Source: an uncultured Clostridia bacterium (lineage in GTDB: Bacteria > Bacillota > Clostridia > Lachnospirales > CAG-274). From it: DNA of 6,946 nt. Where the stretch lies: NCBI GenBank assembly GCA_946630405.1, contig CAMOYW010000046.1:1-6946 (forward strand). Direction: 5' to 3'. Position numbers and translations under genes: made by a program. Under the pieces are notes generated by a model. It saw only the letters and a program-made list of their open reading frames with translations. It was not told the origin of the DNA and did no database searches. This document shows positions 1-6,645 of this stretch, in pieces. How positions within the stretch are numbered: position 1 is the stretch's first letter; each line of letters starts with the position of its first letter.

Positions 1-2
1 AT

Positions 3-35
3 GCGGTAACAGTAGCCAAATATGCGAATGATTAA
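3..35 (+). CDS. Possible C-terminal tail of an upstream gene (partial)
   Basis: The third frame is open from the window edge and reads AVTVAKYAND before a TAA stop at 33-35. The other two forward frames stop within the first 30 bases or look less protein-like. The next 250 bases are strongly AT-rich and non-coding, which fits an end of gene here. Ten codons are too few to identify a family, so this is a tentative call. An identical copy lies at 6912-6944 on the other strand. Confidence 0.25.
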   Translation, partial: AVTVAKYAND

Positions 36-186
36 TTAAATCAGTGTTTCCTTAATATCATTATATATGATATAATTAAGAAAATCAAATTAAATTTTTT
101 AAAGCTGAAAATTATTTTGTGTATATTGTATAAATTTTAGATAAAGAAACTATACATAAATACCAATTGGATTTTTTACAAAAATC

Positions 187-215
187 TTGCAAAAATATGT
201 GTTTTTTGCTATAAT
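187..215 (+). promoter_or_regulatory. Predicted sigma-A-type promoter of the coiled-coil/symporter operon
   Basis: The -35 box is TTGCAA (187-192, 4 of 6 to consensus). After a 17-base spacer comes a perfect TATAAT -10 box (210-215), preceded by TGC, which gives an extended -10 element. Transcription would start near 222, leaving a leader of about 80 bases before the GTG start at 302. The match is strong, but this is motif evidence only. A mirrored copy occupies 6732-6760. Confidence 0.75.
189..209 (+). promoter_or_regulatory. Inverted repeat inside the promoter spacer, candidate operator
   Basis: GCAAAAA (189-195) and TTTTTGC (203-209) form 7-bp arms around a 7-base centre, filling the gap between the -35 and -10 boxes. 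A dimeric repressor bound there would block RNA polymerase, so this is a plausible operator for the operon. The arms are mostly A/T runs in an AT-rich region, so chance symmetry is quite possible. No regulator gene is seen in the window. Confidence 0.3.
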
Positions 216-233
216 GCATTGTGTATAAGTAAT

Positions 234-279
234 TGATGAGTCTTTTGGCTCTATCATTAATTTATGTGTCATGCACATA
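234..279 (+). promoter_or_regulatory. Leader hairpins between promoter and first gene
   Basis: Two stems can form in the untranslated leader. The first pairs 234-240 with 249-256 with one bulged base and an 8-base loop. The second is TATGTG (263-268) against CACATA (274-279), with a 5-base loop. Neither is followed by a T-run and neither covers the ribosome site at 291-297, so they do not look like an attenuator. They may affect mRNA stability. No known riboswitch class is recognised. Confidence 0.3.
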
Positions 280-301
280 CCTTTAATACAGGGGGAGAAC
301 A

Positions 302-1582
302 GTGGACGAACAATATAATATTTTATTGGAACACAATCAGAAGCAGGATAAGGCTATACTTGATAATCTTAATGTTTTACAGCAGCATGCGCAAAGCATT
401 GAGGATCTGAAAAGAATAATAACAGACCTTAAACAAAGTCTTGATGCATACGGAGCGGAGGTCAATGAAGTTGTCTCCACCTCCAAGAATCAGTATGTTA
501 TGATAAGTGAGCTCAGCGAGCAAAACAAAAAGCTTGAGGAAGCTGTATCAAGTGTGAGTGTATCGGAGCAAAGCGGAAGCGGTGTTTCGGATGAGCATCT
601 TGAGCAGCTTGTAAATGAGCAGGGCAAGAGAATAGTCAAAAATGCCGAGAAAATGCAGGGTGTGGAAAAGAGCATAGATGAGCTTACCAAAAAAGGCAAC
701 AATCTTGAAGCTCTTGTAAATGCACTCAGCGAAAGAGAAAAGAAATATGAGAGAGTGTCGGGAGGAGATAACGGCGCTCTTGAAGATAAAATAAATGAAC
801 AGGCTAAGCTTATAGAGGCGCTTGTACAGAAGAACGGTGAGCTTGAACAGAGTATCAGGGATCTGCACTCAAATTCTTCCGCGGCTCCCGTTGCAGATAC
901 TTCAAAGCTTGAACGTATCATATCCGAACAGGCGGGTGCCATAGATGTACTTTCAAAAAAAAGTGCGGAGCTTGAAAACAAGCTTTCCTCTCTTCCTTCG
1001 GGCGAAGGTGCGGCTCCCGCATCTGTTGATACTTCCGCTATCGATGCGAAGATAAACGAACAAAACAATGTCATCAATCAGCTTGCTCAAAGGAATAGCA
1101 GTATAGAGGCTGTACTTCGTGCTGTTACCGAAAAGGAACAGACTTACGATCAGCTTCTTGCGGGAGTGACCTCGGGAGAGGGCGGGGCTATTGCCTCCGT
1201 AGGTCAGGATAAGCTTGTATCCGACCTTACCGCAAAGGGAAGAAAGCATGATGAGCTGTTTTCCGAAATAAACGAAAAACAGAATATGTATTATAAACTT
1301 CTTGAAGATTTCAGAGGCGAGGTTTCGGGCTTTGATTCGAGAATAAACGAGAGTATGCAGCAGATCGCAGCTCTCAGAGCGCAGGTCAGCAACAACAGAC
1401 TTTTAAGAAGCTCACAAACAAAAAGCGATAAGCCTTTTAACTGGGCTATGCTTTTTGCGATAGTCGCTCTTGGTATTGCTGTGTATTCACTCGTAATGAC
1501 ACAGCCCGATACAAGTAACGTAAAGGCAGTTACACAGCCTACGACCGTTTCCCAAAATGCAGAGGCGGAGGGACAGGGCTGA
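302..1582 (+). CDS. Coiled-coil protein with single C-terminal membrane anchor, function unknown
   Basis: I do not recognise a named family for this 426-residue protein. It starts at GTG behind GGGGGAG (291-297); no ATG appears in frame until residue 67. There is no signal peptide. Residues 1-365 are charged, Gln/Glu/Lys-rich and heptad-like, so long coiled coils are likely. A related unit of about 30 residues recurs near 99, 159, 202 and 246, each with a [NS]EQ core and a Leu/Ile/Glu pattern. A second short motif, E[RK]E-x2-Y, follows units at 144 and 277. Linkers at 190-200 and 231-245 are Ser/Ala/Pro/Gly-rich. One membrane helix spans about 379-399, with basic residues just before it (R366, R369, K374, K377). 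This predicts a cytoplasmic body and a 27-residue external Thr/Gln/Ser-rich tail. Its stop overlaps the start of the symporter gene by one base, so the two products are probably made together. A scaffold, tether or regulatory partner of the carrier is an inference. Confidence 0.85.
   Translation: MDEQYNILLEHNQKQDKAILDNLNVLQQHAQSIEDLKRIITDLKQSLDAYGAEVNEVVSTSKNQYVMISELSEQNKKLEEAVSSVSVSEQSGSGVSDEHLEQLVNEQGKRIVKNAEKMQGVEKSIDELTKKGNNLEALVNALSEREKKYERVSGGDNGALEDKINEQAKLIEALVQKNGELEQSIRDLHSNSSAAPVADTSKLERIISEQAGAIDVLSKKSAELENKLSSLPSGEGAAPASVDTSAIDAKINEQNNVINQLAQRNSSIEAVLRAVTEKEQTYDQLLAGVTSGEGGAIASVGQDKLVSDLTAKGRKHDELFSEINEKQNMYYKLLEDFRGEVSGFDSRINESMQQIAALRAQVSNNRLLRSSQTKSDKPFNWAMLFAIVALGIAVYSLVMTQPDTSNVKAVTQPTTVSQNAEAEGQG
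1567..1572 (+). promoter_or_regulatory. Ribosome binding site for the symporter, inside the preceding gene
   Basis: GGAGGG lies 9 bases before the ATG at 1582, within the final codons of the coiled-coil gene. Together with the TGATG stop/start overlap at 1580-1584, it fixes the symporter start and supports translational coupling. Initiation could be direct or by ribosomes ending on the upstream gene. Confidence 0.75.
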
Positions 1583-3138
1583 TGCTTGTTAAAGTTATAA
1601 TGCTTATTGTATTTTTTGCTATAATGCTTGCAATAGGCTTTTATTCCAGAAGTAAAACAAAAAACGTTAACGACTATGTCCTCGGAGGCAGGGCAGTAGG
1701 TCCGTGGCTTACGGCATTTGCCTTCGGAACATCCTATTTTTCATCGGTCGTATTTGTGGGTTATGCAGGTCAGTTTGGCTGGAAATACGGCATATCTGCT
1801 ACATGGATAGGACTTGGAAATGCCATTATAGGTTCTTTGCTTGCCTGGCTTGTTTTGGGAAGAAGAACAAGAGTTATGACCCAAAAGCTCGAAGCGAGGA
1901 CCATGCCCGAATATTTCGGCAAAAGGTACGATTCAAAGGCTTTGAGGGTTGCGGGTGCGCTTATATCATTTGTTTTTCTTGTGCCCTATACCGCATCTAT
2001 CTATAACGGTCTTTCAAGACTTTTCGGTATGGCATTCGCCATAGATTATAAAGTTTGTATAATAGTTATGGCGTTGCTTACGGCTATCTATGTTATAGTA
2101 GGCGGATATATGGCAACTGCACTTAACGACTTTGTACAGGGAATAATAATGCTCATAGGTATATGTGCCGTAATTAACGGTGTACTTGTGAGCCACGGTG
2201 GTTTTTTAAATGCACTTAAGGAACTTTCTCTTGTTCCCGCAGATTCGACCGTGACCACGGCAGAGTTATCGGGCTCTAAGGGACTTTTTGCAAGCTTTTT
2301 CGGCCCCGATCCTTTAAATCTTTTGGGTGTAATTATACTTACATCGCTCGGAACATGGGGACTTCCTCAAATGGTACATAAGTTTTATACCATTAAGGAT
2401 GAGAAGGCTGTTAAGACGGGAACGGTGGTATCTACGTTTTTTGCCATAGTTGTCGCAGGCGGATGCTATTTTCTCGGAGGATTCGGCAGACTGTTTGATT
2501 CACCTGCCATTTATTCAAACGGCAAGGTTTTATACGATACGATAGTACCCGAAATGCTTAAGACATTACCCGATATTCTTATAGGAATGGTGGTGGTGCT
2601 TGTGCTTTCTGCTTCAATGTCTACGCTTTCGTCGCTCGTTATTACGTCAAGTTCCACTATAACGCTCGATTTGCTTAAAGAAGCGTTGTTTAAAAACATG
2701 AAGGAAAAGCAGCAGCTCATTACAATGCGTGTGCTTGTGGCTGTGTTTGTGGTGCTTTCCGTAGTGCTTGCTCTCAATCCTCCTACCTTCATAGCTCAGC
2801 TTATGGGTGTGAGTTGGGGTGCGCTTGCCGGAGCTTTCCTCGCACCGTTTATGTACGGTCTTTACTCCAAAAAGGTCACAAAGATTTCCGTGTGGGTGAG
2901 CTACATTTGGGGCGTGGGCTTTACCGTATGTAATATGATCTTCGGCTTTGTTAAATCGCCCATAAATGCGGGTGCGGTTACGATGATAGCGGGACTTGTG
3001 ATAGTTCCAATAGTAAGTTTTATCACACCCAAACTTGATAAAAAATTCGTGGATGAAATATTTTCCTGCTATGATAGGACTATCGTCGTTCACGCAAAAC
3101 ATTCCCTTATTGAAGAGGATGAAGAAAAAGACACTTAA
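1582..3138 (+). CDS. Sodium:solute symporter (SSS family, PutP-like), substrate unknown
   Basis: This is a predicted Na+-coupled secondary carrier in the cytoplasmic membrane. Its 518 residues fit the SSS family (about 480-550) and give about 13 hydrophobic helices, starting at residues 4-21. Family marks are the GGRAVGPW entry to helix 2 (35-42), GGYMATALNDFVQG (174-187), and MSTLSS (346-351) followed by SSS and an Asp at 363. MSTLSS matches the PutP helix that carries the Ser340/Thr341 sodium site, here S347/T348. The next stretch, with NPP (399-401) and SWGALAGAF, also follows PutP. By my hand alignment, PutP Asp55 is Tyr52 here, and Trp244 and Tyr248 of the proline site are Thr254 and Thr258, while Pro252 is kept (P262). 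Proline is therefore an unlikely substrate; an organic acid, amino acid, vitamin or sugar remains open. The tail after the last helix (483-518) is acidic and cytoplasmic or external depending on helix count. It is the second gene of the operon, ends at a terminator, and is complete. The family call is firm; the substrate is not. Confidence 0.93.
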   Translation: MLVKVIMLIVFFAIMLAIGFYSRSKTKNVNDYVLGGRAVGPWLTAFAFGTSYFSSVVFVGYAGQFGWKYGISATWIGLGNAIIGSLLAWLVLGRRTRVMTQKLEARTMPEYFGKRYDSKALRVAGALISFVFLVPYTASIYNGLSRLFGMAFAIDYKVCIIVMALLTAIYVIVGGYMATALNDFVQGIIMLIGICAVINGVLVSHGGFLNALKELSLVPADSTVTTAELSGSKGLFASFFGPDPLNLLGVIILTSLGTWGLPQMVHKFYTIKDEKAVKTGTVVSTFFAIVVAGGCYFLGGFGRLFDSPAIYSNGKVLYDTIVPEMLKTLPDILIGMVVVLVLSASMSTLSSLVITSSSTITLDLLKEALFKNMKEKQQLITMRVLVAVFVVLSVVLALNPPTFIAQLMGVSWGALAGAFLAPFMYGLYSKKVTKISVWVSYIWGVGFTVCNMIFGFVKSPINAGAVTMIAGLVIVPIVSFITPKLDKKFVDEIFSCYDRTIVVHAKHSLIEEDEEKDT

Positions 3139-3155
3139 ATTTACATTTATACAAT

Positions 3156-3187
3156 GCCATGGTATTTTTTGCCGTGGCTTTATTTGT
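3156..3187 (+). terminator. Intrinsic terminator of the operon
   Basis: GCCATGG (3156-3162) pairs with CCGTGGC (3172-3178) in a 7-bp stem with one G-U pair and a 9-base loop. The T-rich run TTTATTTGTT follows. It sits 17 bases after the symporter stop codon and would separate the operon from the dockerin gene. The mirrored copy is at 3760-3791. Confidence 0.8.
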
Positions 3188-3235
3188 TGCTGTTGATCAA
3201 AACCACAAACTAATCATATTTTTTTTAATAAAATA

Positions 3236-3264
3236 TTGAATATTTTACCGATTTGTGTTATTAT
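3236..3264 (+). promoter_or_regulatory. Predicted promoter of the dockerin gene
   Basis: TTGAAT (3236-3241, 4 of 6) is separated by 17 bases from TATTAT (3259-3264, 5 of 6), with a TGT extension just before the -10 box. Transcription would start near 3271, about 33 bases before the ATG. With the terminator upstream, this makes the dockerin gene its own transcription unit. The mirrored copy is at 3683-3711. Confidence 0.7.
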
Positions 3265-3286
3265 ATACGCACAAAAATGAATATTT

Positions 3287-3294
3287 AAGGAGGT
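3287..3294 (+). promoter_or_regulatory. Strong Shine-Dalgarno site of the dockerin gene
   Basis: AAGGAGGT, fully complementary to the 16S rRNA 3' end, lies 9 bases before the ATG at 3304. This fixes the start and predicts high translation. The mirrored copy is at 3653-3660. Confidence 0.85.
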
Positions 3295-3303
3295 TAATTT
3301 TTA

Positions 3304-3504
3304 ATGAAAAAAAGCTTAAAAGCGTTATTCAGCTCTGCTCTTGCCGTTGCTATGGTAACGGGAGCAATGTCTGTTTCCGCAAGTGCGGCTGCTTGGGGCG
3401 ATGTTAACGGCTCGGGTGCATGCGATGCGGAAGATGCCGCTCTTACATTGCAGTATACATTAAGACCTGCTGATCAGCAGGTCTTAATGTATACTGCAAT
3501 GTAA
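3304..3504 (+). CDS. Secreted dockerin-domain protein, 5' part only (truncated at the fold)
   Basis: This is an exported protein broken by the palindrome axis. Residues 1-30 form a signal peptide: MKKSLK basic start, a hydrophobic core to about 22, then SVSASAAA with Ala-x-Ala cleavage options. The mature part opens with GDVNGSGACDAEDAALTLQY. Here D33, N35, S37, D41 and D44 sit at positions 1, 3, 5, 9 and 12 of an EF-hand-like calcium loop, as in the first half of a type I dockerin repeat. Dockerins bind cohesins on scaffoldins or at the cell surface. The second repeat and any catalytic module are missing. The codon for D57 spans the fold point (3472-3474), and residues from about 58 to the stop (QVLMYTAM) are only the reverse complement of the gene's own sequence. 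The true gene must be longer. A dockerin right after the signal peptide is less usual than the C-terminal position. Doubt: with one repeat seen, another Ca-binding repeat protein is possible. Confidence 0.75.
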   Translation: MKKSLKALFSSALAVAMVTGAMSVSASAAAWGDVNGSGACDAEDAALTLQYTLRPADQQVLMYTAM

Positions 3505-3643
3505 GAGCGGCATCTTCCGCATCGCATGCACCCGAGCCGTTAACATCGCCCCAAGCAGCCGCACTTGCGGAAACAGACATTGCTCCCGTTACCATAGCAA
3601 CGGCAAGAGCAGAGCTGAATAACGCTTTTAAGCTTTTTTTCAT
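3443..3643 (-). CDS. Mirror copy of the truncated dockerin protein
   Basis: Its translation is identical to the copy at 3304-3504, which it meets tail to tail with a 62-base overlap across the fold. The overlap exists only because each reading frame runs past the axis into the antisense of itself. It is not a second natural gene, and its last residues are equally artificial. Confidence 0.6.
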   Translation of the reverse strand: MKKSLKALFSSALAVAMVTGAMSVSASAAAWGDVNGSGACDAEDAALTLQYTLRPADQQVLMYTAM

Positions 3644-3682
3644 TAAAAATTAACCTCCTTAAATATTCATTTTTGTGCGTAT

Positions 3683-3711
3683 ATAATAACACAAATCGGT
3701 AAAATATTCAA
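3683..3711 (-). promoter_or_regulatory. Mirror copy of the dockerin promoter
   Basis: The same TTGAAT-17-TATTAT arrangement with TG extension, read on the minus strand. It is a duplicate of 3236-3264 created by the inverted repeat, with its Shine-Dalgarno site at 3653-3660. Confidence 0.65.
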
Positions 3712-3759
3712 TATTTTATTAAAAAAAATATGATTAGTTTGTGGTTTTGATCAACAGCA

Positions 3760-3791
3760 ACAAATAAAGCCACGGCAAAAAATACCATGGC
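3760..3791 (-). terminator. Mirror copy of the operon terminator
   Basis: The same 7-bp stem and T-rich run on the minus strand, placed after the mirrored symporter gene. Duplicate of 3156-3187. Confidence 0.75.
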
Positions 3792-3808
3792 ATTGTATAA
3801 ATGTAAAT

Positions 3809-5365
3809 TTAAGTGTCTTTTTCTTCATCCTCTTCAATAAGGGAATGTTTTGCGTGAACGACGATAGTCCTATCATAGCAGGAAAATATTTCATCCACGA
3901 ATTTTTTATCAAGTTTGGGTGTGATAAAACTTACTATTGGAACTATCACAAGTCCCGCTATCATCGTAACCGCACCCGCATTTATGGGCGATTTAACAAA
4001 GCCGAAGATCATATTACATACGGTAAAGCCCACGCCCCAAATGTAGCTCACCCACACGGAAATCTTTGTGACCTTTTTGGAGTAAAGACCGTACATAAAC
4101 GGTGCGAGGAAAGCTCCGGCAAGCGCACCCCAACTCACACCCATAAGCTGAGCTATGAAGGTAGGAGGATTGAGAGCAAGCACTACGGAAAGCACCACAA
4201 ACACAGCCACAAGCACACGCATTGTAATGAGCTGCTGCTTTTCCTTCATGTTTTTAAACAACGCTTCTTTAAGCAAATCGAGCGTTATAGTGGAACTTGA
4301 CGTAATAACGAGCGACGAAAGCGTAGACATTGAAGCAGAAAGCACAAGCACCACCACCATTCCTATAAGAATATCGGGTAATGTCTTAAGCATTTCGGGT
4401 ACTATCGTATCGTATAAAACCTTGCCGTTTGAATAAATGGCAGGTGAATCAAACAGTCTGCCGAATCCTCCGAGAAAATAGCATCCGCCTGCGACAACTA
4501 TGGCAAAAAACGTAGATACCACCGTTCCCGTCTTAACAGCCTTCTCATCCTTAATGGTATAAAACTTATGTACCATTTGAGGAAGTCCCCATGTTCCGAG
4601 CGATGTAAGTATAATTACACCCAAAAGATTTAAAGGATCGGGGCCGAAAAAGCTTGCAAAAAGTCCCTTAGAGCCCGATAACTCTGCCGTGGTCACGGTC
4701 GAATCTGCGGGAACAAGAGAAAGTTCCTTAAGTGCATTTAAAAAACCACCGTGGCTCACAAGTACACCGTTAATTACGGCACATATACCTATGAGCATTA
4801 TTATTCCCTGTACAAAGTCGTTAAGTGCAGTTGCCATATATCCGCCTACTATAACATAGATAGCCGTAAGCAACGCCATAACTATTATACAAACTTTATA
4901 ATCTATGGCGAATGCCATACCGAAAAGTCTTGAAAGACCGTTATAGATAGATGCGGTATAGGGCACAAGAAAAACAAATGATATAAGCGCACCCGCAACC
5001 CTCAAAGCCTTTGAATCGTACCTTTTGCCGAAATATTCGGGCATGGTCCTCGCTTCGAGCTTTTGGGTCATAACTCTTGTTCTTCTTCCCAAAACAAGCC
5101 AGGCAAGCAAAGAACCTATAATGGCATTTCCAAGTCCTATCCATGTAGCAGATATGCCGTATTTCCAGCCAAACTGACCTGCATAACCCACAAATACGAC
5201 CGATGAAAAATAGGATGTTCCGAAGGCAAATGCCGTAAGCCACGGACCTACTGCCCTGCCTCCGAGGACATAGTCGTTAACGTTTTTTGTTTTACTTCTG
5301 GAATAAAAGCCTATTGCAAGCATTATAGCAAAAAATACAATAAGCATTATAACTTTAACAAGCAT
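3809..5365 (-). CDS. Mirror copy of the SSS-family sodium:solute symporter
   Basis: All 518 residues are identical to the product of 1582-3138, including the MSTLSS sodium-site motif and the Tyr at the PutP Asp55 position. It shares one base with the mirrored coiled-coil gene in the same TGATG arrangement, with GGAGGG at 5375-5380. No silent differences are apparent between the copies, which argues for an artefact over a gene duplication. Treat it as the same gene. Confidence 0.85.
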   Translation of the reverse strand: MLVKVIMLIVFFAIMLAIGFYSRSKTKNVNDYVLGGRAVGPWLTAFAFGTSYFSSVVFVGYAGQFGWKYGISATWIGLGNAIIGSLLAWLVLGRRTRVMTQKLEARTMPEYFGKRYDSKALRVAGALISFVFLVPYTASIYNGLSRLFGMAFAIDYKVCIIVMALLTAIYVIVGGYMATALNDFVQGIIMLIGICAVINGVLVSHGGFLNALKELSLVPADSTVTTAELSGSKGLFASFFGPDPLNLLGVIILTSLGTWGLPQMVHKFYTIKDEKAVKTGTVVSTFFAIVVAGGCYFLGGFGRLFDSPAIYSNGKVLYDTIVPEMLKTLPDILIGMVVVLVLSASMSTLSSLVITSSSTITLDLLKEALFKNMKEKQQLITMRVLVAVFVVLSVVLALNPPTFIAQLMGVSWGALAGAFLAPFMYGLYSKKVTKISVWVSYIWGVGFTVCNMIFGFVKSPINAGAVTMIAGLVIVPIVSFITPKLDKKFVDEIFSCYDRTIVVHAKHSLIEEDEEKDT

Positions 5366-6645
5366 CAGCCCTGTCCCTCCGCCTCTGCATTTTGGGAAAC
5401 GGTCGTAGGCTGTGTAACTGCCTTTACGTTACTTGTATCGGGCTGTGTCATTACGAGTGAATACACAGCAATACCAAGAGCGACTATCGCAAAAAGCATA
5501 GCCCAGTTAAAAGGCTTATCGCTTTTTGTTTGTGAGCTTCTTAAAAGTCTGTTGTTGCTGACCTGCGCTCTGAGAGCTGCGATCTGCTGCATACTCTCGT
5601 TTATTCTCGAATCAAAGCCCGAAACCTCGCCTCTGAAATCTTCAAGAAGTTTATAATACATATTCTGTTTTTCGTTTATTTCGGAAAACAGCTCATCATG
5701 CTTTCTTCCCTTTGCGGTAAGGTCGGATACAAGCTTATCCTGACCTACGGAGGCAATAGCCCCGCCCTCTCCCGAGGTCACTCCCGCAAGAAGCTGATCG
5801 TAAGTCTGTTCCTTTTCGGTAACAGCACGAAGTACAGCCTCTATACTGCTATTCCTTTGAGCAAGCTGATTGATGACATTGTTTTGTTCGTTTATCTTCG
5901 CATCGATAGCGGAAGTATCAACAGATGCGGGAGCCGCACCTTCGCCCGAAGGAAGAGAGGAAAGCTTGTTTTCAAGCTCCGCACTTTTTTTTGAAAGTAC
6001 ATCTATGGCACCCGCCTGTTCGGATATGATACGTTCAAGCTTTGAAGTATCTGCAACGGGAGCCGCGGAAGAATTTGAGTGCAGATCCCTGATACTCTGT
6101 TCAAGCTCACCGTTCTTCTGTACAAGCGCCTCTATAAGCTTAGCCTGTTCATTTATTTTATCTTCAAGAGCGCCGTTATCTCCTCCCGACACTCTCTCAT
6201 ATTTCTTTTCTCTTTCGCTGAGTGCATTTACAAGAGCTTCAAGATTGTTGCCTTTTTTGGTAAGCTCATCTATGCTCTTTTCCACACCCTGCATTTTCTC
6301 GGCATTTTTGACTATTCTCTTGCCCTGCTCATTTACAAGCTGCTCAAGATGCTCATCCGAAACACCGCTTCCGCTTTGCTCCGATACACTCACACTTGAT
6401 ACAGCTTCCTCAAGCTTTTTGTTTTGCTCGCTGAGCTCACTTATCATAACATACTGATTCTTGGAGGTGGAGACAACTTCATTGACCTCCGCTCCGTATG
6501 CATCAAGACTTTGTTTAAGGTCTGTTATTATTCTTTTCAGATCCTCAATGCTTTGCGCATGCTGCTGTAAAACATTAAGATTATCAAGTATAGCCTTATC
6601 CTGCTTCTGATTGTGTTCCAATAAAATATTATATTGTTCGTCCAC
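5365..6645 (-). CDS. Mirror copy of the coiled-coil, C-terminally anchored membrane protein
   Basis: All 426 residues are identical to the product of 302-1582, with the same GTG start, ribosome site (6650-6656), internal repeats and C-terminal membrane helix. It is the first gene of the mirrored operon. It is the same gene read from the other arm, not independent evidence of a paralogue. Confidence 0.8.
   Translation of the reverse strand: MDEQYNILLEHNQKQDKAILDNLNVLQQHAQSIEDLKRIITDLKQSLDAYGAEVNEVVSTSKNQYVMISELSEQNKKLEEAVSSVSVSEQSGSGVSDEHLEQLVNEQGKRIVKNAEKMQGVEKSIDELTKKGNNLEALVNALSEREKKYERVSGGDNGALEDKINEQAKLIEALVQKNGELEQSIRDLHSNSSAAPVADTSKLERIISEQAGAIDVLSKKSAELENKLSSLPSGEGAAPASVDTSAIDAKINEQNNVINQLAQRNSSIEAVLRAVTEKEQTYDQLLAGVTSGEGGAIASVGQDKLVSDLTAKGRKHDELFSEINEKQNMYYKLLEDFRGEVSGFDSRINESMQQIAALRAQVSNNRLLRSSQTKSDKPFNWAMLFAIVALGIAVYSLVMTQPDTSNVKAVTQPTTVSQNAEAEGQG

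Larger units (their letters stand above)
36..301 (+). other. AT-rich intergenic and leader region upstream of the operon
   Basis: There is no credible gene in this stretch. It contains an imperfect AT-only inverted repeat (51-61 against 67-80), an 8-bp palindrome CCAATTGG at 163-170, a strong promoter at 187-215, and an untranslated leader of about 80 bases with two possible hairpins. The leader ends in a GGGGGAG ribosome site at 291-297. The AT-only repeat lacks GC pairs and a clear T-run after it, so I do not call it a terminator. Confidence 0.6.
1..3473 (+). repeat. Left arm of a full-length perfect inverted repeat
   Basis: This half is the reverse complement of 3474-6946. The pairing holds at the extreme ends (the first 46 bases against the last 46), in the intergenic stretches (3166-3226 against 3721-3781) and through all protein-coding parts, whose translations are identical. 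The axis is between 3473 and 3474, in the middle of a TGATCA site, with zero spacer. Arms of about 3.5 kb without a single visible difference are not expected to persist in a bacterial chromosome. This is most likely a fold-back assembly or amplification product, and this arm is taken here as the reference copy. Confidence 0.97.

Noticed and set aside
51..80. AT-only inverted repeat as a terminator of the possible upstream gene
   Set aside because: The stem has almost no GC pairs, needs a 3-base bulge, and has no T-run after it. It is weaker than the clear terminator at 3156-3187.
490..1077. Long antisense open frame (195 codons) opposite the coiled-coil gene, and its mirror at 5870-6457
   Set aside because: It is a low-complexity Ser/Phe/Leu-rich antisense shadow of a Glu/Lys/Ser-rich gene, with no ribosome site. 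The other antisense or shifted frames inside the two operon genes are dismissed for the same reason.
2647..3102. Antisense frame of 151 codons opposite the symporter, rich in His and Lys, and its mirror at 3845-4300
   Set aside because: Its composition reflects the complement of hydrophobic codons. It has no start signal and lies fully inside a well-supported gene.
3193..3200. TTGATCAA palindrome between terminator and dockerin promoter, as an operator
   Set aside because: It is only 8 bp, about 35 bases upstream of the -35 box, and common in AT-rich DNA. Nothing else supports it.
3465..3482. Central palindrome as a protein-binding site, recombination site or origin
   Set aside because: Any spacer-free fold-back makes a perfect palindrome at its axis, so the symmetry here carries no separate evidence of function.
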